Both the position numbers and the translations under genes were made by a program. Source: Marinobacter fonticola (lineage in GTDB: Bacteria; Pseudomonadota; Gammaproteobacteria; Pseudomonadales; Oleiphilaceae). Taken from it: DNA of 64,000 nt. The notes beneath the pieces are model-generated. The model worked only from the letters and a program-made list of their open reading frames with translations, had not been told where the DNA came from and did not search any database. Where the stretch lies: positions 1,674,001 through 1,738,000 of the forward strand of contig NZ_CP043042.1 of assembly GCF_008122265.1 (NCBI RefSeq), read 5' to 3'. Positions 45,133-53,378 of this stretch are shown here, piece after piece (the stretch's first letter is position 1; each line of letters begins with the position of its first letter).

Positions 45133-46395
45133 ATGAAACTCTCCGCATTCGGACGCAAGTTCACCGCAGATTCCGGTATTACCTCGTTGATGGACGATCT
45201 GGGGAATGCGCTAGCGTCCGGCGACGATATGATCATGATGGGTGGCGGCAATCCGGGGCATGTGCCGGTTATTCAGACGCGATTGCGGGAAATTCTCGGT
45301 GATATCGTCGCCGACGAAGAGGCCTTCAAGCGGCTGGTCGGCGTCTACGATCCGCCTCAAGGCGAAAAGCGGTTTATCGCGGCTTTGACTGATCTGCTAA
45401 ACGCGGAATACGGCTGGGGTCTGCGCCCTGAGAATATCGCCCTCACCAATGGCAGCCAGGCCGCCTTCTTCATGCTGTTCAACATGTTCGCCGGTGACGA
45501 CGGGGAGGGCGATGAGCGTCACATTTTGTTGCCGCTGGCCCCTGAATACATCGGATACGCCGATGCGGGACTCAGCCGCAATCTGTTTCGTGCTGTAAAG
45601 CCCGACATTACGGCGACCGGCGATCATGAGTTCAAGTACCGCGTCGACTTCGATGCGCTGGAAGTCACCGAGTCCACTGGTGCGATCTGTGTTTCCCGGC
45701 CCACGAACCCCACTGGCAATGTGGTCACCGATGGGGAGATGGCCCACCTGGAAGCGCTGGCGGTGCAGCATGACGTGCCGCTGATTGTCGATGGCGCGTA
45801 TGGCATGCCGTTTCCCAGTTTGCTGTTCGTGGATGCCACGCCGCGCTGGAACGATCAGATCATCCTCTGCCTGAGCCTGTCCAAATTGGGATTGCCGGCG
45901 GCCCGCACGGGCATCGTTATTGCCGCCGAACCGATCATCCGTGCGCTTTCGGGCATCAACGCCATCATGAATTTGGCCACCGGTAGCTTCGGTGCCATGC
46001 TTGCCGAACCGCTCGTGCGCAGTGGCGAGATTCTCTCGCTGAGCAAAGATGTGGTTTGTCCGTTCTACCGGGAAAAGATGCAGAAGGCGGTGGCGGTGCT
46101 CCATGACCGTCTGGGCGAGCGTTGTCCCTGGGCTGTCCATAAGCCCGAAGGGGCAATGTTCCTCTGGCTCTGGTTCCCGGATCTGCCAATCACCAGTCTG
46201 GCGCTCTATGAACGTTTAAAGCGGCGCGGGGTACTGGTGGTTTCAGGGCACTATTTCTTCCCGGGTTTACCCGAGGATGATTGGCGCCACCGCCATGAAT
46301 GCTTGCGGGTGACCTACTCCCAGAACGATGAGCGTGTGGCACGAGGGCTGGAAATTATCGCCGACGAAGTGCTCAGGGTGTGGTCGGAGGCGTGA
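45133..46395 (+). CDS. avtA: Valine-pyruvate aminotransferase
   Basis: This 420-residue fold-type I PLP enzyme transfers the amino group between valine and pyruvate. The lysine binding PLP is in SLSKLGLPAARTGIVI near residue 249, and the conserved asparagine is in CVSRPTNPTGNVV. MGGGNPGHVP near residue 37 and the full length support AvtA over other class I aminotransferases. Its 3' end overlaps the end of the convergent DUF3108 gene by 23 bases. Confidence 0.95.
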   Translation: MKLSAFGRKFTADSGITSLMDDLGNALASGDDMIMMGGGNPGHVPVIQTRLREILGDIVADEEAFKRLVGVYDPPQGEKRFIAALTDLLNAEYGWGLRPENIALTNGSQAAFFMLFNMFAGDDGEGDERHILLPLAPEYIGYADAGLSRNLFRAVKPDITATGDHEFKYRVDFDALEVTESTGAICVSRPTNPTGNVVTDGEMAHLEALAVQHDVPLIVDGAYGMPFPSLLFVDATPRWNDQIILCLSLSKLGLPAARTGIVIAAEPIIRALSGINAIMNLATGSFGAMLAEPLVRSGEILSLSKDVVCPFYREKMQKAVAVLHDRLGERCPWAVHKPEGAMFLWLWFPDLPITSLALYERLKRRGVLVVSGHYFFPGLPEDDWRHRHECLRVTYSQNDERVARGLEIIADEVLRVWSEA

Positions 46396-47143
46396 CCTGC
46401 TGACCGTCCACGGTGGCGCTTTCCAGATGGATTTCGTAACGGGTGCCGTCACTCTCGATCTGCAGCAGGCGGATCAGCAAGTGGTCGTATTCGGGGGCGA
46501 GCCACATATACGTCTTACGTTTGCTTTCAGGCTCGCGCACCTTCTCCACTTTCACGGTTTCAATTGAACCCAGTTGCGAATCGATGGTTTCTTCACCGAC
46601 TACCGCATAGGTATCTTCTTCCACTCGGTTCTTTCCGACGATTTGGTAGTGCATTTCAGTTTGGCCACGCTTGAGATCCTGACGCATTTGCAGCTGGTAG
46701 CTCAAGGGGTCCAGCGCCGTTGGCGGTAGCGCTATGTCGATATCGGTACTCTCGTAGCGGCCGGTCACCCGGTTGTCTGCCCAATTGAAATTCATCGCGC
46801 GGTGCCGGTCCGGGATCATGAGGCCTTCCAGGGCGTAACGATAGGTGCTCGGCCAGGCCCGGCCATCACGCCAGAGAAAGCGCGATGTCTCGGTAATATC
46901 GGCGATGAATGATTCGACCTTGAAGGTCGAAACCCAGGAGCCGTCCTCCAACTGTTCTACGGAGCGGGTGGCGCTCCCGTTGACAGGGATGCCTTTCTCG
47001 AGGGTGGCGCGATACGTTGCCTGCAGCGACACCGGCCCACGCGTTTCGGCGCTATCCGCAGCGGTCGCGGGTGCAGCCGCCAGGGCGCTGGCGATTAGCA
47101 ACAGGCATTTGAGGTTTGGCAGAACTTTGGAAACAAGCATCAT
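46373..47143 (-). CDS. Secreted DUF3108 family protein
   Basis: This 256-residue protein has a signal peptide (hydrophobic run LLLIASALAAAPATAA) and a beta-rich domain of the DUF3108 family. Family-like features include YRATLEKGIPVNGSATRS near residue 44 and the C-terminal YMWLAPEYDHLLIRLLQIES. It is presumably periplasmic; a ligand or partner is unknown. It is downstream of purM-purN on the same strand, an order I know from Pseudomonas-like genomes, but separated by 306 bases. Its 3' end overlaps avtA tail to tail. Confidence 0.88.
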   Translation of the reverse strand: MMLVSKVLPNLKCLLLIASALAAAPATAADSAETRGPVSLQATYRATLEKGIPVNGSATRSVEQLEDGSWVSTFKVESFIADITETSRFLWRDGRAWPSTYRYALEGLMIPDRHRAMNFNWADNRVTGRYESTDIDIALPPTALDPLSYQLQMRQDLKRGQTEMHYQIVGKNRVEEDTYAVVGEETIDSQLGSIETVKVEKVREPESKRKTYMWLAPEYDHLLIRLLQIESDGTRYEIHLESATVDGQQVTPPTTP

Positions 47144-47449
47144 CGCTGAGTTTAACGGCTCTGATAGGGAGGTATGGGTATTTATGCAGGGCAGGGTTTT
47201 ACGAGCATTTATCCGAGAATGGCCGCCAATCCTGCCTGCGGTGCTTTAATAAGCTAAGTTAAGGCTGGCGCCGGTGCAAGTGACCGGGCGGAAAGATTAG
47301 GAGCCTCCCGCCAACTTGTGAGCTGTTCGTAAAGCTGGAGATGATCTCGAAGGCTTTTTTATGTCTCTGCTGTTGCTGGCGGACAGGGCGAGCCTATTTG
47401 CAAGCGTCGCTCCTCTTGGTAAATGCGGTAAACGTGGTACACGTTGCTC
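47144..47449. other. 306-bp gap between purN and the DUF3108 gene
   Basis: Both flanking genes run on the minus strand. I see no protein gene and no strong terminator for purN. A weak plus-strand structure (AGAT-G-ATCT followed by a T6 run near 47355-47361) is the only terminator-like feature, and it points the wrong way for purN. Confidence 0.5.
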
Positions 47450-48145
47450 CTATTGATAAACGTCGGCCGGCAAGGTCAGGATGGCAGGGATCGGTTCGCC
47501 GTCGAAGAGTACCTCGTCGTCGGGGCCGAGGTTGATCCGCCCTTCGCAGAACCAGCGCACAATGATCGGATAGAGTACGTGCTCGCGAGCCTGGACCCGG
47601 GCGCCAAGCGTCTGATCCGTATCGTTCTCCAGCACCGGCACTTCAGCCTGCGCGATGATGGGGCCGCCGTCGAGTTCTTCGGTTACAAAATGCACCGAGG
47701 TGCCATGGACGGTATCACCGGCTTCAAGCGCGCGGGCATGGGTTTTCAGTCCCTGATAATTCGGCAGTATAGACGGGTGGATATTGATCAGGCGACCCCG
47801 GAAATAGCGCACAAGATCGTCGGTTAGAATGCGCATGAATCCGGCCAGAACCACGAGATCCGGGGTGAGCTTTTCCAGCTTACGGATCAGCGCCGCGTCG
47901 AAGCTCTCGCGATTGTCGTACTGCGTATGATCGATCACAAAAGTTTCGATGCCAGCTCGCTGCGCCCGTTCGAGTCCGCCGGCATCCGGCCGGTTGGAAC
48001 CGACCCCGACAATTCTGCCGGGATAATCGGCGGCGGTGGCTGAGTCTATCAGTGCCTGCAGGTTAGTGCCGGATCCCGAAATCAGAACGACAATACGTGG
48101 CTGGATAGACTTGCCCCCGTCTGACGGTGTCATTTGCGACGTCAT
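47450..48145 (-). CDS. purN: Phosphoribosylglycinamide formyltransferase
   Basis: This 231-residue folate-dependent enzyme adds a formyl group to GAR in purine synthesis. The GAR phosphate-binding loop is [15 protein letters not shown] near residue 21. The catalytic asparagine and histidine are in [20 protein letters not shown], and the aspartate is in [11 protein letters not shown]. The start was set at 48145 because ATGA there overlaps the purM stop; the upstream extension is read-through inside purM. Its N-terminus is about 15 residues longer than E. coli PurN. Confidence 0.96.
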   Translation of the reverse strand: MTSQMTPSDGGKSIQPRIVVLISGSGTNLQALIDSATAADYPGRIVGVGSNRPDAGGLERAQRAGIETFVIDHTQYDNRESFDAALIRKLEKLTPDLVVLAGFMRILTDDLVRYFRGRLINIHPSILPNYQGLKTHARALEAGDTVHGTSVHFVTEELDGGPIIAQAEVPVLENDTDQTLGARVQAREHVLYPIIVRWFCEGRINLGPDDEVLFDGEPIPAILTLPADVYQ

Positions 48146-49230
48146 GCTCGTGCGGCACCCGGACGGTATTGCACGCGCTCGCCGTCCTTGTCGTCTTTGG
48201 CTAAAGATTCGATGTGCCCCAGGCGCCAGGCGTTCTCGCCCAACCCCACCAGAGTGTCCAGCGCTTCCTGGGCCTGGGCTTCGGGCACGCAGACCACCAT
48301 GCCGACACCGCAATTGAACGTGCGGTACATCTCGCGATCGTCGACGCCACCTGCTTCTTTGAGCCATTGAAAGACCGGCGGTAGGGTCCAGCTTTCAGTA
48401 TCGATGATAGCTGCGGCGCCCTCAGGAAGTACCCGGGGGATATTTTCAGGCAGGCCGCCACCGGTAATGTGGGCCAGCGCGCGGACATCGATGGTTTTGA
48501 TCAGCTTGAGAAGGTTCTTGACGTAGATACGGGTCGGCTCCATCAGCGCGTCGGCGAGGGTCGAATCACCGAGCGGCATATCGAGATCGGCATTGCTGAC
48601 TTCCAGAATCTTACGGACCAATGAGTAACCGTTGGAGTGAGGGCCTGAGGAGCCCACGGCGAGCAATACGTCGCCAGCCTGCGTGCGCATGCCGTCAATG
48701 ATTTCGTTGCGTTCGACAACGCCCACGCAGAAGCCTGCAAGATCGTAGTCGTCGCCTTCGTACATTCCAGGCATCTCAGCCGTTTCGCCGCCCACTAAAG
48801 CGCAGCCGGCGAGCTCGCAGCCACGGCCTATGCCGGCGACCACGTCCGCTGCCACGTCCACATTGAGTTTGCCGGTGGCATAGTAGTCGAGGAACATCAG
48901 GGGCTCGGCGCCACCAACAACCAAGTCGTTGACGCACATGGCCACCAGATCGATGCCGATGGAATCGTGGCGATTCAGTTGCATGGCCAGGCGCAGCTTG
49001 GTGCCGACGCCGTCGGTACCGGACACCAGAATAGGCTCTTTATAGCCTGTCGGCAGCGCTACCATTGCGCCAAAACCGCCCAGTCCACCGAGAACTTCAG
49101 GGCGGCGGGTTTTCGCTGCGGTCTCCTTGATGCGCTCGACGAGTGCGTTGCCGGCGTCGATATCCACGCCCGCGTCGCGGTAGGTGAGTCCCGCCTTTTT
49201 ATCACCCATGCCCGATGTCTGGTCGCTCAT
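48142..49230 (-). CDS. purM: Phosphoribosylformylglycinamidine cyclo-ligase
   Basis: This 362-residue enzyme closes the imidazole ring to form AIR in purine synthesis. Family signatures are [20 protein letters not shown] at the N-terminus, [17 protein letters not shown], and [15 protein letters not shown]. The ATG at 49230 was preferred over a TTG three codons earlier. It overlaps purN by four bases. The operon diverges from the DUF2066 gene across a 203-bp gap. Confidence 0.98.
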   Translation of the reverse strand: MSDQTSGMGDKKAGLTYRDAGVDIDAGNALVERIKETAAKTRRPEVLGGLGGFGAMVALPTGYKEPILVSGTDGVGTKLRLAMQLNRHDSIGIDLVAMCVNDLVVGGAEPLMFLDYYATGKLNVDVAADVVAGIGRGCELAGCALVGGETAEMPGMYEGDDYDLAGFCVGVVERNEIIDGMRTQAGDVLLAVGSSGPHSNGYSLVRKILEVSNADLDMPLGDSTLADALMEPTRIYVKNLLKLIKTIDVRALAHITGGGLPENIPRVLPEGAAAIIDTESWTLPPVFQWLKEAGGVDDREMYRTFNCGVGMVVCVPEAQAQEALDTLVGLGENAWRLGHIESLAKDDKDGERVQYRPGAARA

Positions 49231-49433
49231 GATTGTCAAAGCCCTGGTCTGGAAAAGGCGGCAATTTTAGCAGGTGGCGAGGAGCGGTCCAATGCATTCG
49301 GCGGGTAAACGGGGGTTTTTAAGCCGGACATACTGAAACGGAACATGGAGGCATGTTCACCGGGGCCTCTGCTACTCAGTGCCAAGGCCATGGTGTATCC
49401 TATCGGCCATTCCAGCGAACAGCAGGGTGATTC

Positions 49434-50825
49434 ATGAATTCAGCAGTCATGCCGCAGATCAGGACGCTGCTCCTGTTTACCTTTATGCTCATGCCTATGG
49501 TGGCGGCGTCCGCGGTTACCGTGGAGGGGCTTTACCGTGCCCAGGTGCCGGTAGCCGGACCCTCTGACCAGGCTCAGCAGGCGGCCTACGCGCAGGGGTT
49601 GCGTGAGGTGCTCACCCGGGTTGCGGGTAATCGCCAGGTCCTGGATAGCGAACAGATTGCCCCGCTGCTTGAGAAAGCCGAATCCTTGCTGCAGTCCTAT
49701 CAGTATCAGCGCTCCCCCGAAGGCACGGATCAACTGATGTTGAGTTTCGGATCTGTAGGCGTTAACCGGGCACTGGCCGACATGCAAATTCCCGTCTGGG
49801 GGGCCAATCGCCCCTTAACACTGGCGTGGATCGCCGTGGACTCCGGTCGGGACCGCTGGGTTCTGACCTCGGACGACACCCAACTCGATGAGCGCGGCCG
49901 CTGGGTGCGCGCCTTTAACGAAGCGGCGGCCGAACGCGGCCTTCCACTTGCGTTGCCCCCGGAAGAGGTGCGCCAGGACCGGGATCTACTGTCTGAAATC
50001 CGTGGCCAGTTTATGGAAAACCTGCGTACCAAGGCGGCTGACTATTCCGGCAACCTGGTCAGCGTGGTCAACGTCAGCCGCCGTGGTTCCAACTGGGAAG
50101 CACGCTGGCGCCTGGAAGGGCCGGCTTTTAGCGAAACCGGTGACGTGCGGGGCGAGGGCTCATCCGAAGCTCTGGCCGAGGCCGTCGTCGGCGCCTGGTC
50201 CGACTTGCTGGCCGCGCGATACTCGGTGGACGCCGGCGAGGTGACCGAGGGGCAGCGGGTCGATTTGCGGATCGAAAACGTCGGCACTCTGGAAGCGTAC
50301 GGGGCCGTTTTGAGCGCCCTGAACAGCATGGCACCCGTGGTCGCGGCCGGCCCCACTCGAGTCAGCGGCAACATGGCCACCATGCGGGTTACATTTTCCG
50401 GCGAGCTGTCGGTTCTCAAAGAATACATTGCGCTGAACGCCAATTTTGTTCCCCTGGAAACCCCGGCTGATTCCGCAGGCACGGCCAAGCCGGAAACGAA
50501 TCCTGGCAGCCTTTCTCAGGGCCACCCGCAAGCGCCGTCCGAACAATCCCAGTCCGCGCAACCGGCGGGCGCCGGGCCGGACAGCGCTGCGAGCCAAACG
50601 TCTGCAGCGCCTGCTGACGCAGAGCCCGCCGAGAAGGGCGATCAATCCACTGCGCAACAGCCGGCGGCGGAGCGTCAGGATGGAGCGTCTCTGTTGCAAT
50701 ACCGGCCGATCGAGACGGATGAATCCGACGCTGCGGAAAGCGAGAAGAGCTACGAGTCGTTGTATCCGGTCCTGCGCTATCGTTGGACCGGTACTGGCGG
50801 TTCGCAGCTGTCCGGGGACCGGTAA
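49434..50825 (+). CDS. Secreted DUF2066 family protein
   Basis: This 463-residue protein starts with a signal peptide (LLLFTFMLMPMVAASA), followed by the DUF2066 domain (about residues 27-345), recognised by VEGLYRAQVPVAGPSDQAQQ and the later GANRPLTLAWIAVDSG. The last 110 residues are a low-complexity tail rich in alanine, serine, proline, glutamine and acidic residues, with a short final segment YESLYPVLRYRWTG. It is probably periplasmic; the function is unknown. It heads an operon with a phosphatidyltransferase and hda, and its AGGG ribosome-binding site is well placed. Confidence 0.9.
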   Translation: MNSAVMPQIRTLLLFTFMLMPMVAASAVTVEGLYRAQVPVAGPSDQAQQAAYAQGLREVLTRVAGNRQVLDSEQIAPLLEKAESLLQSYQYQRSPEGTDQLMLSFGSVGVNRALADMQIPVWGANRPLTLAWIAVDSGRDRWVLTSDDTQLDERGRWVRAFNEAAAERGLPLALPPEEVRQDRDLLSEIRGQFMENLRTKAADYSGNLVSVVNVSRRGSNWEARWRLEGPAFSETGDVRGEGSSEALAEAVVGAWSDLLAARYSVDAGEVTEGQRVDLRIENVGTLEAYGAVLSALNSMAPVVAAGPTRVSGNMATMRVTFSGELSVLKEYIALNANFVPLETPADSAGTAKPETNPGSLSQGHPQAPSEQSQSAQPAGAGPDSAASQTSAAPADAEPAEKGDQSTAQQPAAERQDGASLLQYRPIETDESDAAESEKSYESLYPVLRYRWTGTGGSQLSGDR

Positions 50826-50837
50826 GGAGAGCGGGAG

Positions 50838-51404
50838 TTGCAGGTGACGGAGGTCAATCGCTGGCGCTGGATTCCCAACGCACTCACCTTCCTTCGGGTG
50901 TTGCTGATCATTCCGTTCGCGCTGGCTTTATACGATGGGCAGTATCGCTCGGCTTTGCTGGTTTTTCTGATAGCGGCAGCGTCGGACGGCTTCGACGGTT
51001 TTCTCGCTCGCCACTTTGACTGGAAAACGAGGTTGGGCGCCATCGCGGACCCGCTGGCGGACAAGGCGCTGCTGATTACCTCCTACCTGATGCTGTCGCT
51101 GACCGACGTTCTGCCATTTTGGCTTTTCCTGCTGATTGTCGGGCGCGATCTGGTCATTGTGTCCGGGGCGCTGGCCTACCATCATTTCATTGGGCGCTAT
51201 GAAATGTCGCCAAGCGCTCTGGGTAAGCTCAATACCCTGGTGCAGATACTGGTTGTGTTGGCCATCGTGATCTATCTGGCCGATTATCCGATGCAGCCCT
51301 GGGTCATTCCCGTCGGTATTTGGCTAGTGGCCGGGGCGGCGATTGTCAGCGGCCTTCACTATATTTTCGTCTGGACGCGTCGTGCATGGCTGGCAACACA
51401 CTAA
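50838..51404 (+). CDS. CDP-alcohol phosphatidyltransferase family membrane protein
   Basis: This 188-residue enzyme has about five membrane helices and the family signature D-G-x2-D-G-x-x-A-R-x8-G-x3-D-x3-D (SDGFDGFLARHFDWKTRLGA then IADPLADK, from about residue 47). It transfers a phosphatidyl group from CDP-diacylglycerol to an alcohol, most likely a glycerophosphate type. The housekeeping pgsA usually sits beside uvrC, so this may be a paralog or a cardiolipin-type synthase; I leave it unnamed. TTG 50838 is the likely start, with GTG 50844 as alternative. The end overlaps hda by 19 bases. Confidence 0.88.
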   Translation: MQVTEVNRWRWIPNALTFLRVLLIIPFALALYDGQYRSALLVFLIAAASDGFDGFLARHFDWKTRLGAIADPLADKALLITSYLMLSLTDVLPFWLFLLIVGRDLVIVSGALAYHHFIGRYEMSPSALGKLNTLVQILVVLAIVIYLADYPMQPWVIPVGIWLVAGAAIVSGLHYIFVWTRRAWLATH

Positions 51405-52114
51405 AGGGGTCGAACACACTAAAGGGATCGCAATTAACGCTGGGTGTGCGCTTGCACGACGAGGCGACGTTTGCCAACTTCCTGGGCGAAAGGAATGTTC
51501 CCGCGGCCGAGAAGCTGCGGGCCCTTGTGGAGGACAACTCGCTGCCAGTCATCGTCGTTTGCGGCGATAGCGGTACGGGCAAGAGCCACCTGCTACAGGC
51601 CGTTTGCCATCACGCCGAGCATCAAGGGCGGTCGGCGCTATGCCTGAACCTTGCCGAACTTGCGACGCTGGGGCCGCAGGTGCTGCAGGGCATGGAGACA
51701 TTCGAACGAGTCTGTCTGGACGATATCGAAGCCGTGGCCGGCGACGCGCACTGGGAAGAAGCACTGTTCCATCTGTTCAACCGAATGCTGGATAATGGCC
51801 ACCAGCTGATCGTTAGTGCCGGGCAGCCGCCGGCGCGGATAGACATCAGGCTGGGGGACCTGGCCTCCCGCTTGCAACATGGTGTGGTTATCCAGTTGAG
51901 TTTGCCGCGTGACGAGGATCGCCTACTGATTCTTGGAACACGGGCGGAACGTCGGGGGCTGTTCCTGCCGGAGGACGTCAGCCGCTTTATTCTTCGCCGT
52001 GCGCCACGCCATACGGGCGAACTCCTGGCTATCCTGGAGCGCCTGGACGAGGGGTCGCTCCGAGAGCAGCGTCGCCTGACCATTCCCTTCGTCAAATCGA
52101 TGATGGGGTGGTAA
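51386..52114 (+). CDS. hda: DnaA regulatory inactivator Hda
   Basis: This 242-residue AAA+ protein is related to domain III of DnaA. With the sliding clamp it promotes ATP hydrolysis by DnaA and prevents over-initiation. The nucleotide loop is VVCGDSGTGKSHLLQAV near residue 57, and the Walker B region is VCLDDIEAV. The N-terminal clamp-binding motif is QLTLGVRL, preceded by a duplicated NTLKGS-NTLKGS segment that reflects an 18-bp tandem duplication (51395-51430). The duplication spans the stop codon of the preceding gene. The ATG at 51386 is weakly supported by ribosome-binding sequence. Confidence 0.95.
   Translation: MAGNTLKGSNTLKGSQLTLGVRLHDEATFANFLGERNVPAAEKLRALVEDNSLPVIVVCGDSGTGKSHLLQAVCHHAEHQGRSALCLNLAELATLGPQVLQGMETFERVCLDDIEAVAGDAHWEEALFHLFNRMLDNGHQLIVSAGQPPARIDIRLGDLASRLQHGVVIQLSLPRDEDRLLILGTRAERRGLFLPEDVSRFILRRAPRHTGELLAILERLDEGSLREQRRLTIPFVKSMMGW
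51395..51430. repeat. 18-bp tandem duplication at the phosphatidyltransferase-hda junction
   Basis: AACACACTAAAGGGGTCG (51395-51412) is followed directly by AACACACTAAAGGGATCG (51413-51430), one mismatch in 18. The first copy contains the stop codon of the upstream gene. Both copies contain an AAGGG ribosome-binding-like core and keep the hda frame open. Confidence 0.95.
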
Positions 52115-52182
52115 CGCTTTTTAGGTCACTATCAGGACGGTTGCGCCCGAACGCGGGGCAATAACAAAAGGACGAGGACATC

Positions 52183-52971
52183 ATGAGACGAGTCGTGTTC
52201 AACCAGAAGGGAGGGGTGGGCAAGTCCAGCATCACCTGCAACCTGGCAGCGATTTCCGCAGCGGAGGGTAAACGGACTCTGGTCGTCGACCTGGATCCAC
52301 AGGGCAATTCCACGCATTACCTGTTAGGTCAGCGTGCGGAGACCTTCAAGGACACGGTCGCGGATCTACTGGAGCAGACCGTCTCCTTCTCGGTATTCAA
52401 CCGGCGTCCCGATGAGTTTGTGCATGCCTCGCCTTTTCCCAATCTGTTTGTCATGCCGTCCAGCCCGGAACTGGATTTCCTTGAGCGCAAATTGGAAGCC
52501 AAACATAAGATCTATAAGTTGCGCGAAGCGCTGAAAAAGCTGGGGGAAAATTTCGACGAAATTTATGTGGATACGGCACCGGCGCTGGATTTCTATACCC
52601 GCTCGGCGCTGATTGCCGCCCAGCGTTGCCTGATTCCGTTCGACTGCGACGATTTCTCGCGTCAGGCGCTGTACAACATCCTTAACGAAATTCAGGATTT
52701 GCAGGAGGACCACAACCCGGACCTGGTGGTGGAAGGCATTGTGGCCAACCAGTTCCAGAACCGGGCGACGCTGCCCAAGCAACTGGTCCAGGAATTGTTG
52801 GAAGAAGGGCTGCCCATCTTATCGGTGCATCTGTCGAGTTCGGTGAAAATGCGGGAATCCCATCAGGCGCGACAGCCTCTGGTACACTTCGCGCCGAAAC
52901 ACAACCTGACGCGCCAATACATCAATCTGTATCGCCTGCTGAACGGCGAAAAGGTGGAAACTGAGGCCTAG
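52183..52971 (+). CDS. Orphan ParA-family ATPase
   Basis: This 262-residue protein has the deviant Walker A motif FNQKGGVGKSSITCNL at residues 6-21, the ParA motif VVDLDPQGNSTHYLLG, and the Walker B region IYVDTAPALDFYTRSAL. ParA ATPases position chromosomes, plasmids or protein complexes by nucleotide-dependent dimerisation and surface binding. No parB gene or parS-like site is near, and the next gene is a YqcC-like protein. Its cargo is therefore unknown. It is likely to be a chromosomal stand-alone ParA conserved after hda in this group rather than plasmid-derived, since base composition and context look native. Confidence 0.93.
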   Translation: MRRVVFNQKGGVGKSSITCNLAAISAAEGKRTLVVDLDPQGNSTHYLLGQRAETFKDTVADLLEQTVSFSVFNRRPDEFVHASPFPNLFVMPSSPELDFLERKLEAKHKIYKLREALKKLGENFDEIYVDTAPALDFYTRSALIAAQRCLIPFDCDDFSRQALYNILNEIQDLQEDHNPDLVVEGIVANQFQNRATLPKQLVQELLEEGLPILSVHLSSSVKMRESHQARQPLVHFAPKHNLTRQYINLYRLLNGEKVETEA

Positions 52972-52987
52972 TGCATTAGGAGTTATT

Positions 52988-53329
52988 TTGACCAAGCACT
53001 CGATTACGCAAGCAACTTACATCGCCGATGGTCTGCTCGCCATCGAAACCGAGTTGCGCAGGCTGAATTATTGGGAATCGGAATGTCCCGCGCCAGAGGC
53101 CCTGCAAAGCACCCAGCCATTTTGCGTGGATACACTGACGTTCCCGCAGTGGCTGCAGTTCATTTTCCTGCCGCGTATGAAATACCTGATCGAGGAAGAT
53201 ATGGCGCTTCCGGCCGTCTCCGGTATTGCGCCCATGGCGGAAGAATTCTTTCGACGGGAAGACGCCTCGGGCAACGTCGTGATAAATGAACTGGCACGCA
53301 TTGACTCGCTGCTATCCGGCAGCGCATAG
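52988..53329 (+). CDS. YqcC family protein (DUF446)
   Basis: This 113-residue protein fits the YqcC/DUF446 family in length and in the stretches IETELRRLNYWESECPAPEA and LTFPQWLQFIFLPRMKYLIE. It is helical and soluble. The family is often near pseudouridine synthase TruC, but the biochemical role is not known. The TTG start at 52988 is supported by AGGAG five bases upstream. It lies 16 bases after the ParA gene, so the two are probably co-expressed. It is convergent with the c-di-GMP gene. Confidence 0.92.
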   Translation: MTKHSITQATYIADGLLAIETELRRLNYWESECPAPEALQSTQPFCVDTLTFPQWLQFIFLPRMKYLIEEDMALPAVSGIAPMAEEFFRREDASGNVVINELARIDSLLSGSA

Positions 53330-53378
53330 CGGGGCGTCACATCCTCTCCTGAAGCCCAAGGCGTTATTCAGAGGCCCT

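Noticed and set aside
52183..52971. Plasmid partition locus or integrated element
   Set aside because: There is no parB, integrase, replication gene or direct repeats around the ParA gene, and the flanking genes are chromosomal core genes.
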